Shown here: positions 48,700 to 60,799 of the stretch, piece by piece | Layout of the letters: each line of letters opens with the position of its first letter | Numbering within the stretch: position 1 is the first letter of the stretch | Source of the DNA: Helianthus annuus | Taxonomy: Eukaryota > Streptophyta > Magnoliopsida > Asterales > Asteraceae | Assembly (NCBI RefSeq): GCF_002127325.2 | Contig: NC_035435.2 | Location: forward strand, 12,234,289-12,298,288 | Direction: 5' to 3' | DNA: 64,000 nt | Made by a program: the position numbers and the translations under genes | The notes under the pieces: model-generated | The model's database searches: none | Seen by the model: only the letters and a program-made list of their open reading frames with translations | Told to the model about the DNA's origin: nothing

Positions 48700-51600
48700 T
48701 CTATACTTGAAAAGGAAAAGAAATAAAACCTTGAATAACACCAACCTTCTCGAATGGCACCGCAATCTGAGAATAGTTCTCAAGTTGGAGGAAGAGTTGT
48801 ATATCTTAGATGGCACAGTCCCTGCCGAGCCTGAAAGTAATTCTACTACTGCTTGCAAGGCACTGGAGAAACATAACGAGGATGCCGTTGAGGTAGCCTG
48901 CCTTATGAAAGCCACCATGTCTCCTGAACTTCAGAAGAACATGGAAGATAAGGATGCTTATGACATGATCCAGCAACTGAAAGGCATGTTCCAGAAACAA
49001 GCCCGACAGGAGCAATATGACACCATGAAACAGCTCATAAGCTATGAAATGCTGGAATGATCACGTATCAGTACTCATGTGCTAAAGATAAAAGGATACA
49101 TTGACCAGATGAACAAACTTGGTTATTCCACAAAACCAACCAAGTTCTAATGGTCAAGTCTAGTGGTGTTAAGAAGCCCAATAACAAGAAAAAGGAAACA
49201 TAAGAGCAAAGGCAAGAGAAAAGTTGTTGTTGCTACCAGAAATGCCACCAACAACAAGCATGTTGCAAAACCACCCCCTCCTAGGAGCGTCAGTGCTTTG
49301 AATGAAACCAAATGGGGCACTTGAAAGGAAACTGCCCACGGTATCTAGCCAAGCTGAATATGAACAAGACCAATAACATTGGCACTTCTTCCGATATTCT
49401 CGTTTATGTTATCGAACTTTTCACTGTTTCTAGCAACACATGGGTATTTGATACCGGATGTGGTAACCACATCATTAATGTCTTGCAAGAGCCTGAAAAG
49501 TGGAAGAAACTGAAACAAGGCTACCTGGAACTCATAGTTGGTAATGGAAAGAGGGTTCCAGTTTGTTCCCCTGGCCTTGTAGTTACTTTAAGTAACTGTT
49601 TATATGCATCTGGTTTGACCAGAAACATTATTTCAGTTTCTTCACCGTTTGAACATGGATTTAATTCAAGTACGTTTTAAATGGTTCTTCTATTATAGCC
49701 TACTTGAATGATGTCTTTTATTTTGAGGCTGAACCTCGAAATGGTATTTATGAGATTGATGTTTAAACAAGTAATAACATATATCATCTTTCTAAACGTA
49801 ACAAAGCTGGCATAAATGAAATATATTTATGGCATTGCAGACTTGGCCACATAAGTAAGGCACGCATAAAAGGCTCTAGTCCAAGGGGATTCTCGAATCC
49901 ACTAGACAGGACTCCTTTGATGATTGCGAATCTTGCTTAGCTGGCAAACTCACAAAGCACCCCTTCACCGATGTTGGTGAACGGATCAATGGTCTTCTAG
50001 AACTCATTCACATGATGTATATGGCCCTTTCAGAACCATGTCTAGAAACCATGACTAAAAACCAGCTTGATAGAAAGATAAAAGTACTTCGATCAGATCG
50101 AAGTGGTGAATACCTCAGCTTTGAATTTCTCAATCATCTAAAAGAGTGTGGAATAGTTTCACAACCCTCTCCACCTGTCACACCCCAACTTAATGGCGTT
50201 AGTGAAAGGTGAAATCGAACTCTACTTGATATGGTTCCATCAATGATGTGTAGAACTAACTTGCCTCACTCCTTTTGGGACAAGCTCTTATGATCGCTTC
50301 CCGCATTGTCAATTTGACTCCGACTAAAAGGTAAACAAAACTTCCATATGAGATATGGCATGGGCGTAAACCCAATTTGGAATACCTTAGAGTATGGGGA
50401 TGTGATGCATACATCACAAGTGTTTCTGATGATAAGCTCGATCCTCGAGGCGAAAAGATTGTTTTCGTCGGATACTATAAAAGAAGCGGACATTATTTCT
50501 ACCATCCTGATGCAAATGTGATTTCCATCAAACGGAAGGGACACTTTCTCGAGAAAGAACTTCTTAATCGAGAAACTGGAAATAATGTGGTTGATCTTGA
50601 AGAGATTCAAGAACCACAAACAACCGCTAAGGTAGTCGGACTGTCTGATCAACAAGTAGTTGTTGCCAATGAGTCAGACATAAAACACAAGCGTTTGCAG
50701 AAGTAGTAGAACTCGCAAAAATCTGATAGATGTCTATGGCGTCTAAAAGGTCCCGAAGTCTTATTAGTAGCTGAGTCTAATGACGAACGTGCTAACTACA
50801 AATCTGCAATCTTAGATTCAGAATCTGAGAAATGGCAAGAAGCCATGAACGTCGAGATGCAATCTATGCATGACAAACAAGTATGGTACTTGGTTGAGCT
50901 ACCCCCCAAATCTCGGGCAGTAGGGAGCAAATGGATTTTTTAAGAGAAAAAACCGATATGCATGGAAACATACACACCTATAAAGCACGGCTAGTTGCGA
51001 AGGGTTTCACTCAAACTCAAAGTATTGACTATGATGAGACCTTCTCGCCCGTTGTTATGATTAAATCAATCAGGATATTGCTTGCCATAATTGCGTACTG
51101 TGATTACGAAATATGACAAATGGATGTCAAAACCGCCTTTCTTAATAGACATCTCTTTGAAGTTGTCTATAAGGTTCAGCCTGAAGGTTTCGTCGATCCT
51201 AAATATCCAACTAAGGTGTGCAAACCCAATATGTCCATTTATGGACTCAAGCAAGCATCTCGTAGCTGGAATCTTCACCTTGACCAGAAGATCAAAGAGT
51301 TTGGTTTTGTCAATAATGAAGATAAGGCTTGTGTTTACAGAAAGGTTAGTGGGAGCACCATATCATTCCTCATCCTGTATGTGGATGATATACTAGTCAT
51401 TGGAAATAACATCCCTATGCTTAACGAAGTTAAACACTATTTGGGATCTTGTTACACAATGAAAGATCTTTGAGAAGCTACTTGCATTCTGGGAATGAAA
51501 ATCTATAGTGATAGATCTAAGCGGCTTCTAGGGCTAAGTCAAAGAACGTACATAGACAAAATGATGACACGCTTCAAGATGAAAACTCCAAGAAAGAGAT

Positions 51601-52299
51601 GTTCCTATGACTAAAGGAACCGTGTTGAACAAATCTCAATCTCCTTCAACGGACATTGAAATTAAGCAAATGGAAGTAATTCCATATGCTTCAGCGATTG
51701 TTTCAATCATGTATGCTATGTACTAGACTTAACGTCTCGTATGCTTTAAGCATGGCCAGTCGTTTGTCGCACAGTCCTGGCATTGCCCATTGGACTGCAG
51801 TAAAGAACATTCTGAGGTACTTGAGAAGAACCAACGATATGTTCTTGGTGTTTGGAGGAGTGGAAGAGGAGCTCACTGTAAGGTGTTACACTGATGCTGA
51901 CTTCCAAAGTGATCGAGATGATTGTTCGCTCACAATTAGGATTCGTATTCACTCTCAATGGAGGAGCTGTCTATTGGAAAAGCTCCAAACAGAGTGTGGT
52001 GGCGGATTCAGCCACAGAATCCGAATGTAAAGTTGCATCAGATGATGCGGAAGAATCTGCTTGGATGAAGTAATTCATCAATGACCTCGATATGGTTTCA
52101 AGTGTTCAGAAACCAATCTAGGTGTTCTGTGATAACACAGGAATCATTGCTCAAACCAAGGAGCCCAGATCACAGGGTTAAGCACATTCTAAGAAAGTTC
52201 CACTATATACGGGAAATACTGGAACGAGGTGACATCTTAATGAGCAAAATAGACACAGATCAAAACTCAGCAGACCCGTTCACTAAACCGATGTCTTAG
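48700..52299 (+). pseudogene. Copia gag-pol, many stops and frameshifts
   Basis: Recognisable in order: gag (about 48740-49060, EWHRNLRIVLKLEEELY); protease with WVFDTGCGNH (about 49440); the integrase zinc motif region WHCRLGHISKARIK (about 49830); and an integrase core remnant (about 50080-50210). Reverse transcriptase follows with [20 protein letters not shown] (about 50980), MDVKTAFLN (51120) and catalytic YVDDILVIGNN (about 51380). RNase H has HWTAVKNILRYLRRT, CYTDADFQSD and the end ADPFTKPMS (52299). At least ten stops or frame changes interrupt it, so it is dead. The exact copia lineage is not asserted. Confidence 0.88.
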
Positions 52300-53198
52300 G
52301 ACAAGCATGGGAATGCTATCGGTCTTAGATTGGATAACCATTTGCTTTGATTTAGTATTTGGATGTACGAACATTCAAACAATTGTACTTTTTGAATTCA
52401 CCTTTGATTTACTGGCTAAATGCAAAGTTTGAATCTTACAACTGTGTTCGATTTTTGTACGTTTAATCCATGAATCTTGTATTCTAAATTATCCGTAGTC
52501 GGTCAGACTCGTGGGAACGACTCAGAATTAAGACTATTCTGACTTTGGACTCAAGGAGTTGACTTCCAGACTCACAAACCTCATTATGAATGACGTTGGA
52601 TGTAACTCGCATCAAATCATCTTCATGGATCATGGTCATAAGATGTATTTGATTTAGGTATACTCATTTAGTATCCTCTAACCTGAGATACATACTAGAA
52701 CTTTCGTTTACTAAAGACTATTCTTTGATCAGTGTCCAACGCTGTCGCGTAACTGCCAGTCATAAAGGCATTGGTTGGGAGTGGTTCTGAAGTTCAGTGG
52801 GAGTTATATGTAGTCAATATAGGATTCTGTACTCTTACATTATATGTAACAGTTAGACATCTGGGCGCCCTCGTTGATTCAAACTGGTGAAGTGTAAGGC
52901 CTTACCCAAACTTACTGTGTGTTTGATTGGACCACTTTGATTCTGTGAACGAGAACGATAATGATTGAACACCATGTGAGATTGAATCTGATCCATGTCT
53001 CATTGTTCAATTGATGTCTTTTACAGAAAGGAGAGATGACAAGAATTGCCATAAGTCCACTGTCTTCATGTAGCAAGCCATTGCTAAAAAGAAGATACCT
53101 TGGTTAATGACTTTAAAGTGTCATGACCTGTTGGGGGCAGCTATGTGTAGCTAGAACACCGCTGGCTGTCTGCGTTGAGATCTTATCAGAGACCGTCC

Positions 53199-53208
53199 AA
53201 GTGGGAGC
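53199..53208 (+). promoter_or_regulatory. Polypurine tract
   Basis: AAGTGGGAGC directly before the 3' LTR; the classic copia form. Confidence 0.75.
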
Positions 53209-54102
53209 TGTTGGATATTATGTCCGGTTCGATAAGTCAACGCTGCCAACCGGGTCTTGACCCGTAAGAGTTACACCTTGGGCAACGAACTAAAAATCTA
53301 CTTAACCCGTTTAACTGGTAATTACGAACAACATACGAGACATATCATAATTATTTATGATCATAAGCAGGTATTAACGGAGAGACGGGTACGTGGACCG
53401 GGTGAGACAAGAACACTCTTGCATTGCCACTTGTCGCGCACCTAAATCTCGGCCAATGGCATTGCATGCAAAGAATCTTACACCACTTTTCATGCACCAC
53501 CCTTTTGCCCAATCAGAATACATGCAATATTGCATGTCTTGACACTTGGCAATCATGCAAAAGAGGTCCATGTCTATTTAAATGGTGGGTCTTGCAATTT
53601 GAGTGATAAGAGAGTTGGATGAACACAAGGTTGCAAAAACTCTCTCAAGAACATCCACATACAACCGGCCACCAAGCCAGCCGCGGGCCACCACCGTCGC
53701 CGCCCCGCTGCCTCCGCTGCCGCCGTCGCCGCCCCGTCTCCGCCACCGCCTGCTGCTCGCCGCTGCCACCGGCCTGCCACCGCTGTCTGACGCGGCTGCC
53801 GCCGCTTGGCGCCGCCTCGTTCATCGCGTTTCGTTGGTTCGTTTACTAGCACTTGTTCGTTGAACCTCGGTGTCTCAACCGGTTAGTCAATAACCGAGGT
53901 ATTTCTTTCTCATCGGTAGTTAAATATATTTTACTGTGCTCGTATTTGTATGTAACCGGATCCTGTCGGGTTTCGTTTTGTTGATCACTTGTTTTATTTC
54001 CGCTGCGTTTTTATTAATTAACTTGCTTAATTAATTATCTATTATTTATTGAACCGGGTTTTGATAAATAAAATTTCAACCGATCATCACGGAAACCCAA
54101 CA
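53209..54102 (+). repeat. 3' LTR of the copia element
   Basis: 894 bp, partner of 46353-47245, with the same GC-rich CCGCC block (53680-53820) but with small indels there. Confidence 0.92.
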
Positions 54103-54107
54103 TAAAT

Positions 54108-54483
54108 GCCGTGCATGCATTGAATTTTGTCATCTAACTATCACCAATCTAACTATCACCAAAGATACGTTTGCTGATAATACATGAGTAAAAGTTGTTA
54201 TGCGAGTGCCCCATCACGTAGGACATGATTTTAAGCATGCATTTATGAGACTAAAGTCGCATACGTGCGAGCGAAAGTAGATACATGACCACAGGGTTGT
54301 GTATCTCATAGCTAACAAACTCTACGTATAATTGTTTTAAGACCTAACTACATTATGTACAAGAGTCAAGAACACAAAACCAGTATTGCAAAAGGTATGA
54401 TTTGAATCTTATAAAAAATTCATACGATCATATAAGCGCGTAATCATAACTAATGTTAACCGTAAATATATAATTAATGCAGG
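54108..54483. other. Gap between copia element and C2 exons
   Basis: AT-rich; a short direct repeat TCTAACTATCACCAA occurs twice near 54137-54165. It may be intron of the C2 gene. No first exon found. Confidence 0.45.
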
Positions 54484-54867
54484 GCAGGGAAGTAACCTGA
54501 AATGGAACGAAAAATTCAAATTCAGGGTGGAATATCCAGGTGTTGACAAACAACCTAAGCTTGTTCTCAAGATTATAGACCATGACACCTTCTCATCTGA
54601 TGACTACATCGGACAAACAACGTAAGTATGCCCTTAGGATATATTGACTTACCATAGATGCCTACCTTGATGTCAAACTAAAATCATTTTCATTACTTGT
54701 TAATTAATTAATTCAGGATATACTCGAAAGAAGTATTGGAACAAGGAGTTGCGAATAGAAGCGTTGAACTGCATCGTCAAAAGTATCGCGTTGTGGGTAG
54801 CAGCCAAAACTACTGTGGAGATATGCAAGTCGGTATCACCTTCACCTTAAGGGTACTACTCACTTAA
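54484..54867 (+). pseudogene. 3' exons of a C2-domain gene (5' truncated)
   Basis: Two exons: 54484-54621 (acceptor AATGCAG, donor GTAAGT) and 54717-54867 (acceptor ATTCAG), with matching phase and a TAA at 54865. The encoded part reads NLKWNEKFKFRVEYPG, LKIIDHDTFSSDDYIGQTT and then YSKEVLEQGVANRSVELH. This is the second half of a C2 domain of the small plant type found in 16-kDa phloem / elicitor-responsive proteins, which bind phospholipid with calcium. The expected first exon with the N-terminal half of the C2 domain is not found to the left, either up to the copia element or beyond it. The asparagine/aspartate loop DHDTFSSDD is retained. It could be a partial duplicate. Confidence 0.7.
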
Positions 54868-55091
54868 TCTCGCAATTCTCTACTTAAAATTGTTTATGTA
54901 TGATGTTTAATAGTCTGACTTGTATATTTTCTCTATATTGTTTTGGTGGATGGAAAGAGAGCCAGTGGTAATGCCTGTTTTGATTTTGTATTTTCAATTT
55001 TTGTAGATGTTCATTGTGTAAATTGTATATGGTTGCTTATGTAGTGGTGAACATGTTCATATATCATGGTAGAGATTTTATATACAAGATG

Positions 55092-55240
55092 CATCATCAT
55101 CATCATACTTAGTATATCCCACTAATAACAAAGTTAAGATAGAGATTGAGGAGGGTAAGATGTAAACAACCTTACCTCTACCCCGTAGGAATAGATAGGC
55201 TGCTTCCAGTGAGACCCCCGGCTCGATAGTAGTTTTGCAT
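55092..55240 (-). mobile_element. Au-like SINE remnant
   Basis: On the minus strand the segment runs GAGCCGGGGGTCTCA, then TACGGGGTAGAGGTAAGG, ACATCTTACCCTCCTC, and ends GTGGGATATACTAAGTATGATGATGATG. This is the layout of the 3' body and tail of the Au/TS SINE family of flowering plants, as I recall it. The tRNA-like head, expected beyond 55240, is not recognisable. Confidence 0.6.
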
Positions 55241-56158
55241 CAAGCCTTAGACATAAGGCACATAACACTCAGTAATTGAGACAAACGCCGATTAGTTCAT
55301 GTACCCCCTTGTCTTTCGGCTATCAACGCCACCATATGATGCATGATTAACCATCCCCATTTTTAAAGTTATTTTCACGAAATTAGTAAAATAACGTTAA
55401 AATTAGTGCATTTTCACTTTTGCCCCCATATATACATTATATGTGCCTATCTAATTGATGCAATGTTATTAATAAAAGTATTGCGTTTTAAAAAGATTTA
55501 TCAAGACTATCCATATTTTTTTACTTTGTATCCAAGTTCATCATTTGCTTGATAATGAAGTCACAACCTCATGTGGAGGACACCCCTTTTCCATACAATG
55601 ACTTTGAAAATCACCATAGGAATATTCATTAACACAACTTTTAAGACAAAGCCACAACTTTCACATGACCTACCATATAATACAACTGGCACTTCAAATA
55701 ATAAATTTTAACAAACTACAAGTAGTTTAATTAGTCATAACACAAAAATACAAGGACTTCTTTTGTAATATCAAAAGCATTCCTCCACATCTGAAGATGA
55801 TGATAATCCATTCGATCAATGGATTGATAACCCCGAACTTTGTTAACACAGATGATAGTCCATCTTCAGATGAAATATATGTTTGGGAAAATATATTGCT
55901 AACGGATGATCTCAGAGGCATGTAGTCACTTACATATCGAATTATTTTGGTGGTTCTTCTGAAAAATTCAATCGGATACAATTCAGATTGTATGTGATTT
56001 GAAGAGTGAATTCATATGAACCAAAGTTGTGAGCAAGAACAATGATTTCGAATTATGGGATTAGGGCTTGGTATCTCACTTTTAATTTAAATTGCTTCGA
56101 ATTTTGAGCCATTTTTATCTTAAAATAAATGGTATATTCCGGAGAATAATTTTCCTAA
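55241..56158. other. Intergenic stretch, nothing recognised
   Basis: AT-rich. The minus-strand open frame at 55727-55981 has no recognisable features, and I do not call it a gene. Confidence 0.5.
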
Positions 56159-56489
56159 TGCATTTTTAGGATGGAGATACAATAAGAAGTTTATTTGGCT
56201 AGAAGGCTAGGAAGTGATCTTGACCATCCATTTAATTAATCAAGGGCTAAGATTAAATCAGAGAAATTGAAGGGAAGAAAAGAGGCGCGTGAGTTTGTTT
56301 AGGGGTATTCTAGTCAATCTAAGCCAATAGTTTCTCTCTCCTCCAATTCCCCCCATTTTTTAAACGTTAATAACTCTTTCATACGACATTATTTTTTTAT
56401 ATAAATTGCACCAAAAAAACGAGCGTTTTTTTATCTTTAAAACGAGTATACTATTGCTATATTTAAAAAAAAAATTTAAAACCCAGTTG

Positions 56490-57385
56490 CGTAAAACGCA
56501 ATAGAAAAACCCCCAGTTACGTAAAACGCAATGAAAAAAAAAACATAAAAAATGACATTTTTCTAAAACGCAATACACCAAAAACATAAAGAAATGACTT
56601 AATTGTAAAACGCAATGGCCAGAAAACACAAAGAAATATCTTATTTCTAAAACGCAATAGCCTAAAAACTCAAAAGAAAATGTACTTTCTAAAACGCAAT
56701 GGACTAAAAACACATAAAAATGTGTTTTACCTAAAACGCAATGCACCAAAAACACAAACAAATGTCTTATTTGTAAAACGCAATGGCCAGAAAACACTTA
56801 AATTGTCTGTTTTCTAAAACGCAATGGACTGAAAAACACATAAAAAAGTGTTTTACCTAAAACGCAATGCACAAAAAACACAAAGAAATGTCTTATTTGT
56901 AAAACGCAATGGCCAGAAAACACTTAAAAATGACTCATTCTAAAACGCAATGGACTGAAAACACCTAAAAAATGTGTTTTACCTAAAACGCAATGACTAA
57001 AAACCCTTCAAAAATGTGTTTTACCTAAAACGCAATGACTAAAAACACTTAAAAATGTGTTTTTTTCTTTTTCTAAAAGGCAATAGCCAGAAAACACATA
57101 AAACTCTCTTATTTCTAAAACGCAATGGACACATCAAACTGTCTGTGAACTGTCTGTGAATTGTCTGTGAACTGTCTACGAATTACTGTCTTCGAAATGA
57201 GCCAATTTCTGGAAAATTAATTTTTCTGATGCATTTTTATTACAGCAATTTAATCGGAAAAAATTTTTTCCGAGCTGAGGGTCTCTGCCCCTTGGACCCC
57301 GCCAGGGGCTGCCTCCCCTGGGACCCCGCTACCAGGGCGCTGCCCCCGGACCCCCGCCAAGATCGTAAAACGCAATGAATAAATC
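56490..57385. repeat. Minisatellite with core TAAAACGCAATG, about 17 copies
   Basis: The 12-base core recurs at roughly 40-43 base intervals from 56493 to 57125 and once more at 57364. Between the cores are AAAACAC(A)AAGAAATG-type spacers of variable length. Spacing is not a multiple of three throughout, and the open frame on the minus strand (56360-56797, repeating HCVL) is a by-product. A short triple repeat CTGTCTGTGAA follows at 57140-57175. Confidence 0.85.
57277..57361. repeat. GC-rich module, copy 1
   Basis: CTGCCCCTTGGACCCCGCCA followed by repeated CCAGGGGCTGCC-like words. Copy 2 lies outside the Mutator element at about 57933-58020. Both are preceded by CGAGCTGAG/CGACCTGAG. Confidence 0.65.
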
Positions 57386-57864
57386 AAAAACCCAGATCGT
57401 AAAAATCAAATGAAAGAATTTCTTACATGGATCGAAGTGATTTCTTTAACAGTTGACGATTTTTGAATGATTGAAACACTTATCAGCCCTCGAATTGAAC
57501 GGATCAAGTGATTATCTTCAAAATCACCGGAAAAAACGAGATTTTGTATGAAATTAAATTGGGTTTTCTTCAAAAAAGCTGAAGAACACGTTGATCGGGT
57601 GTTTGAATCATTGATTGGTGATGAAAATCGCACTATAATGTAGTGATTATTGAGATAGAAAGTGAAGAAATGGTTGAAGATGGTGGGTTTTGAAAATGGT
57701 TGGTTTTGAAGTTACTGGGTTTTGAAAAGGAAGAAGAAAGAGTTGGATTGACTAAAATACCCTTTTTCTTTATTTTAAATGTTGCCACATGTCCTAATCC
57801 TATTGCTTCCTATACTTCCTAGCCAAAATAAACTTCCTATTTGATCTTTTTCCCTGCATTTTTA

Positions 57865-58659
57865 ATGTGGTTGTGTAATTAAAATAAATTTCCTAATAGA
57901 TTTCCATCAGGTAGTAAGCTCGACCTGAGCTAGGGGTTCTTCCCCTTGTACCCTGCTTCCAGGGGTGCTGTCCCCCCAGACCCTCGCCAAGGGGGCGTTC
58001 CCCCATTGATTGGGGGTTCCATCCAAACACTTATAACTATAACAACTTAAAGAAACGTGTATTCTCGCACCTCCTAACTTGCTTGATGTGTGTTACGATT
58101 CGCTTTGGTTACCTCGTTGTTACACTAAAATATCCAACAATATAGGTTATACAGATGCTCCCACCACATGAATTTTCTATGTTACATGATAAATTCACCA
58201 ATGTATGAACTATAAACTACACTATTAATGTTCCACTTATTTATGATATGCATCAAGTGTGCTAGTGTTTCACTAAATTACATAAATGTCTCTGTGTTAT
58301 TATTTATTTTTTTTTTATCTTGAAGGTCCGACGACCCATACATGGTTCTTAACTTTCAGCTGTTTTTTTTTATTTATTAATTAAACTCACCCTAACATCT
58401 ACCCCATTAGTTGATATACATATTTTAATATAGTTATAAGACTTCTTTTTTTAACTAAAATTCATTTTCGGTGGTTTTAATACGTTATATATGTACTGAT
58501 AGAGTCAATATTTGTATTTTTACATATTTCGTTCTTCACATATCAATCTCAAAGGGAAACAATAAATACACATTGTTTTTCATATCAATAATATTTTTTT
58601 TTAATATTCGAAAGTCAAAAGGGTTCGGCACCCACTAAATAAGGTAGAAATAGATTTAT
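57865..58659. other. AT-rich stretch with GC-rich module copy 2
   Basis: Copy 2 of the GC-rich module at about 57933-58020 (CTTCCCCTTGTACCCTGCTT, CCAGGGGTGCTGTCC). The remainder shows nothing recognisable. Confidence 0.5.
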
Positions 58660-59087
58660 GAGTAAAATGTCATTTTGGTCCTTGAGGTTTGGTATTTTTG
58701 CCATTTTAGTTCAAAACTCAAACCTTTTAAATCTGGATCCCCGTGGTTTCACTTTTATTGCCATTTTGGTTCAAAAATGAAATCAGCTGATATTTGTCTA
58801 ATAAAATCCTGTTATTTTTTCCTTTTCCTCTGGGGCAAAATGGCCAAATATCAGGTGATTTCAATAATTTAATTAATAATGTGTTATAATAAAATTATAT
58901 TGACTGTTTTGCCCCTGAGGAAAATGACAAATAACAGGATTTTATTAGCCAAATATCAGCTGATTTCATTTTTCGACCAAAATGGCAATAAAAGTAAAAC
59001 CATAGGGACCCAGATTTAAAAAGTTTGAGTTTTGGACTAAATTGGCAAAAGTGACCAAACCTCAGGGACCAAAATGGCAGTTTACTC
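58660..59087. mobile_element. Mutator-type MITE
   Basis: Inverted ends GAGTAAAATGTCATTTTGGT / ACCAAAATGGCAGTTTACTC, with inner inverted CTGATATTTG / CAAATATCAG words. Flanks TAGATTTAT (58651-58659) and TAGATTTAA (59088-59096) match at 8 of 9 bases. Confidence 0.85.
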
Positions 59088-59176
59088 TAGATTTAAACTT
59101 GTTATTTTTAGGAACAAAACACACCATGAAATGTCACACCAATGGTAGCTTATACAATGCTTAAAATAGGGAACAA

Positions 59177-60257
<1,081 letters not shown>

Positions 60258-60790
60258 CTTAACAAAAACAGTCAGTACAAACATTAAATTTTTGGGTTAT
60301 TGTGTATTTTGTTTATTTCTCATGGGCTGGTTTAGTTGGTGTGCAAACCGGGGTTTTCGACCAAACCTGTTCTAGTTGGAACTGGTATCGGATCTGGTCA
60401 ACAAAAGTCAAACCCGGTTTTTACTGGAACCAATTTGGTTGAAGAAAATCAAAGAATTGGGTTTGATCGATTTAACACCGGGTTTTGACCGGGTTCAAAC
60501 CAAAGTTTGGGGTTACAACCCAATGTCAACCCTATGGTTCGTATCGGTTTTCTTGCCAAACTTTTTTTGTATTTTATATTTTTTTTATGTGTAAAGATAA
60601 GTTCAGCCCAACCCAAATATCATATATAAATTTTATTTTAAGTTAGAGACCCTATTGGCTTGTGCCGGCCCTAAGGTTTGGCAATGGGTAGTAAATACTA
60701 GTTTGTTAGCGGATCAATTTGGGCTTAAGTAAATGGACCATGAATAAAAACGTGTAACAAAAATTGCAAAAGTTAGGTAAAAAGAAGAGA
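60258..60790. other. Stretch between reductase pseudogene and Pack-MULE
   Basis: Contains CCGG/AACC-rich words (GGTTTTGACCGGGTTCAAAC) resembling those in intron 1 of the intact reductase near 41440-41620, probably the decayed intron 1 of the pseudogene. No exon 1 found. Confidence 0.45.
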
Positions 60791-60799
60791 TAAAATAAA

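Larger units (their letters stand above)
46353..54102 (+). mobile_element. Ty1/copia retrotransposon, full length but decayed
   Basis: 7750 bp: 5' LTR 46353-47245, tRNA-Met-type primer site 47247-47259, decayed gag-pol about 48700-52299, polypurine tract 53199-53208, 3' LTR 53209-54102. The 5-bp target duplication TAAAT is at 46348-46352 and 54103-54107. The domain order (gag, protease, integrase, RT, RNase H) identifies copia. LTRs differ at more than twenty sites by eye, so this is among the older insertions. About 1.4 kb of leader separates the primer site from gag. Confidence 0.92.
56169..57854. mobile_element. Mutator-type non-autonomous element carrying a minisatellite
   Basis: 1686 bp flanked by 10-base matches TGCATTTTTA (56159-56168 and 57855-57864), i.e. 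a 9-bp Mutator duplication plus one. The inverted ends share AGAAGTTTATTTGGCTAG / AGGAAGTTTATTTTGGCTAG and continue less well for about 150 bases (TATT(C/T)TAGTCAAT). The interior holds the AAAACGCAAT minisatellite (56490-57385) and one copy of a GC-rich module (57277-57361). No transposase. Confidence 0.78.

Noticed and set aside
55727..55981. 84-codon minus ORF
   Set aside because: No recognisable features, AT-rich surroundings, no splice or repeat support.
56360..56797. Minus-strand 145-codon ORF with HCVL repeats
   Set aside because: A by-product of the AAAACGCAAT minisatellite; unit spacing does not keep a frame.
56490..57130. CRISPR-like array of short repeats with spacers
   Set aside because: Cores are only 12 bases, spacers are similar to one another, and the context is a plant Mutator element.
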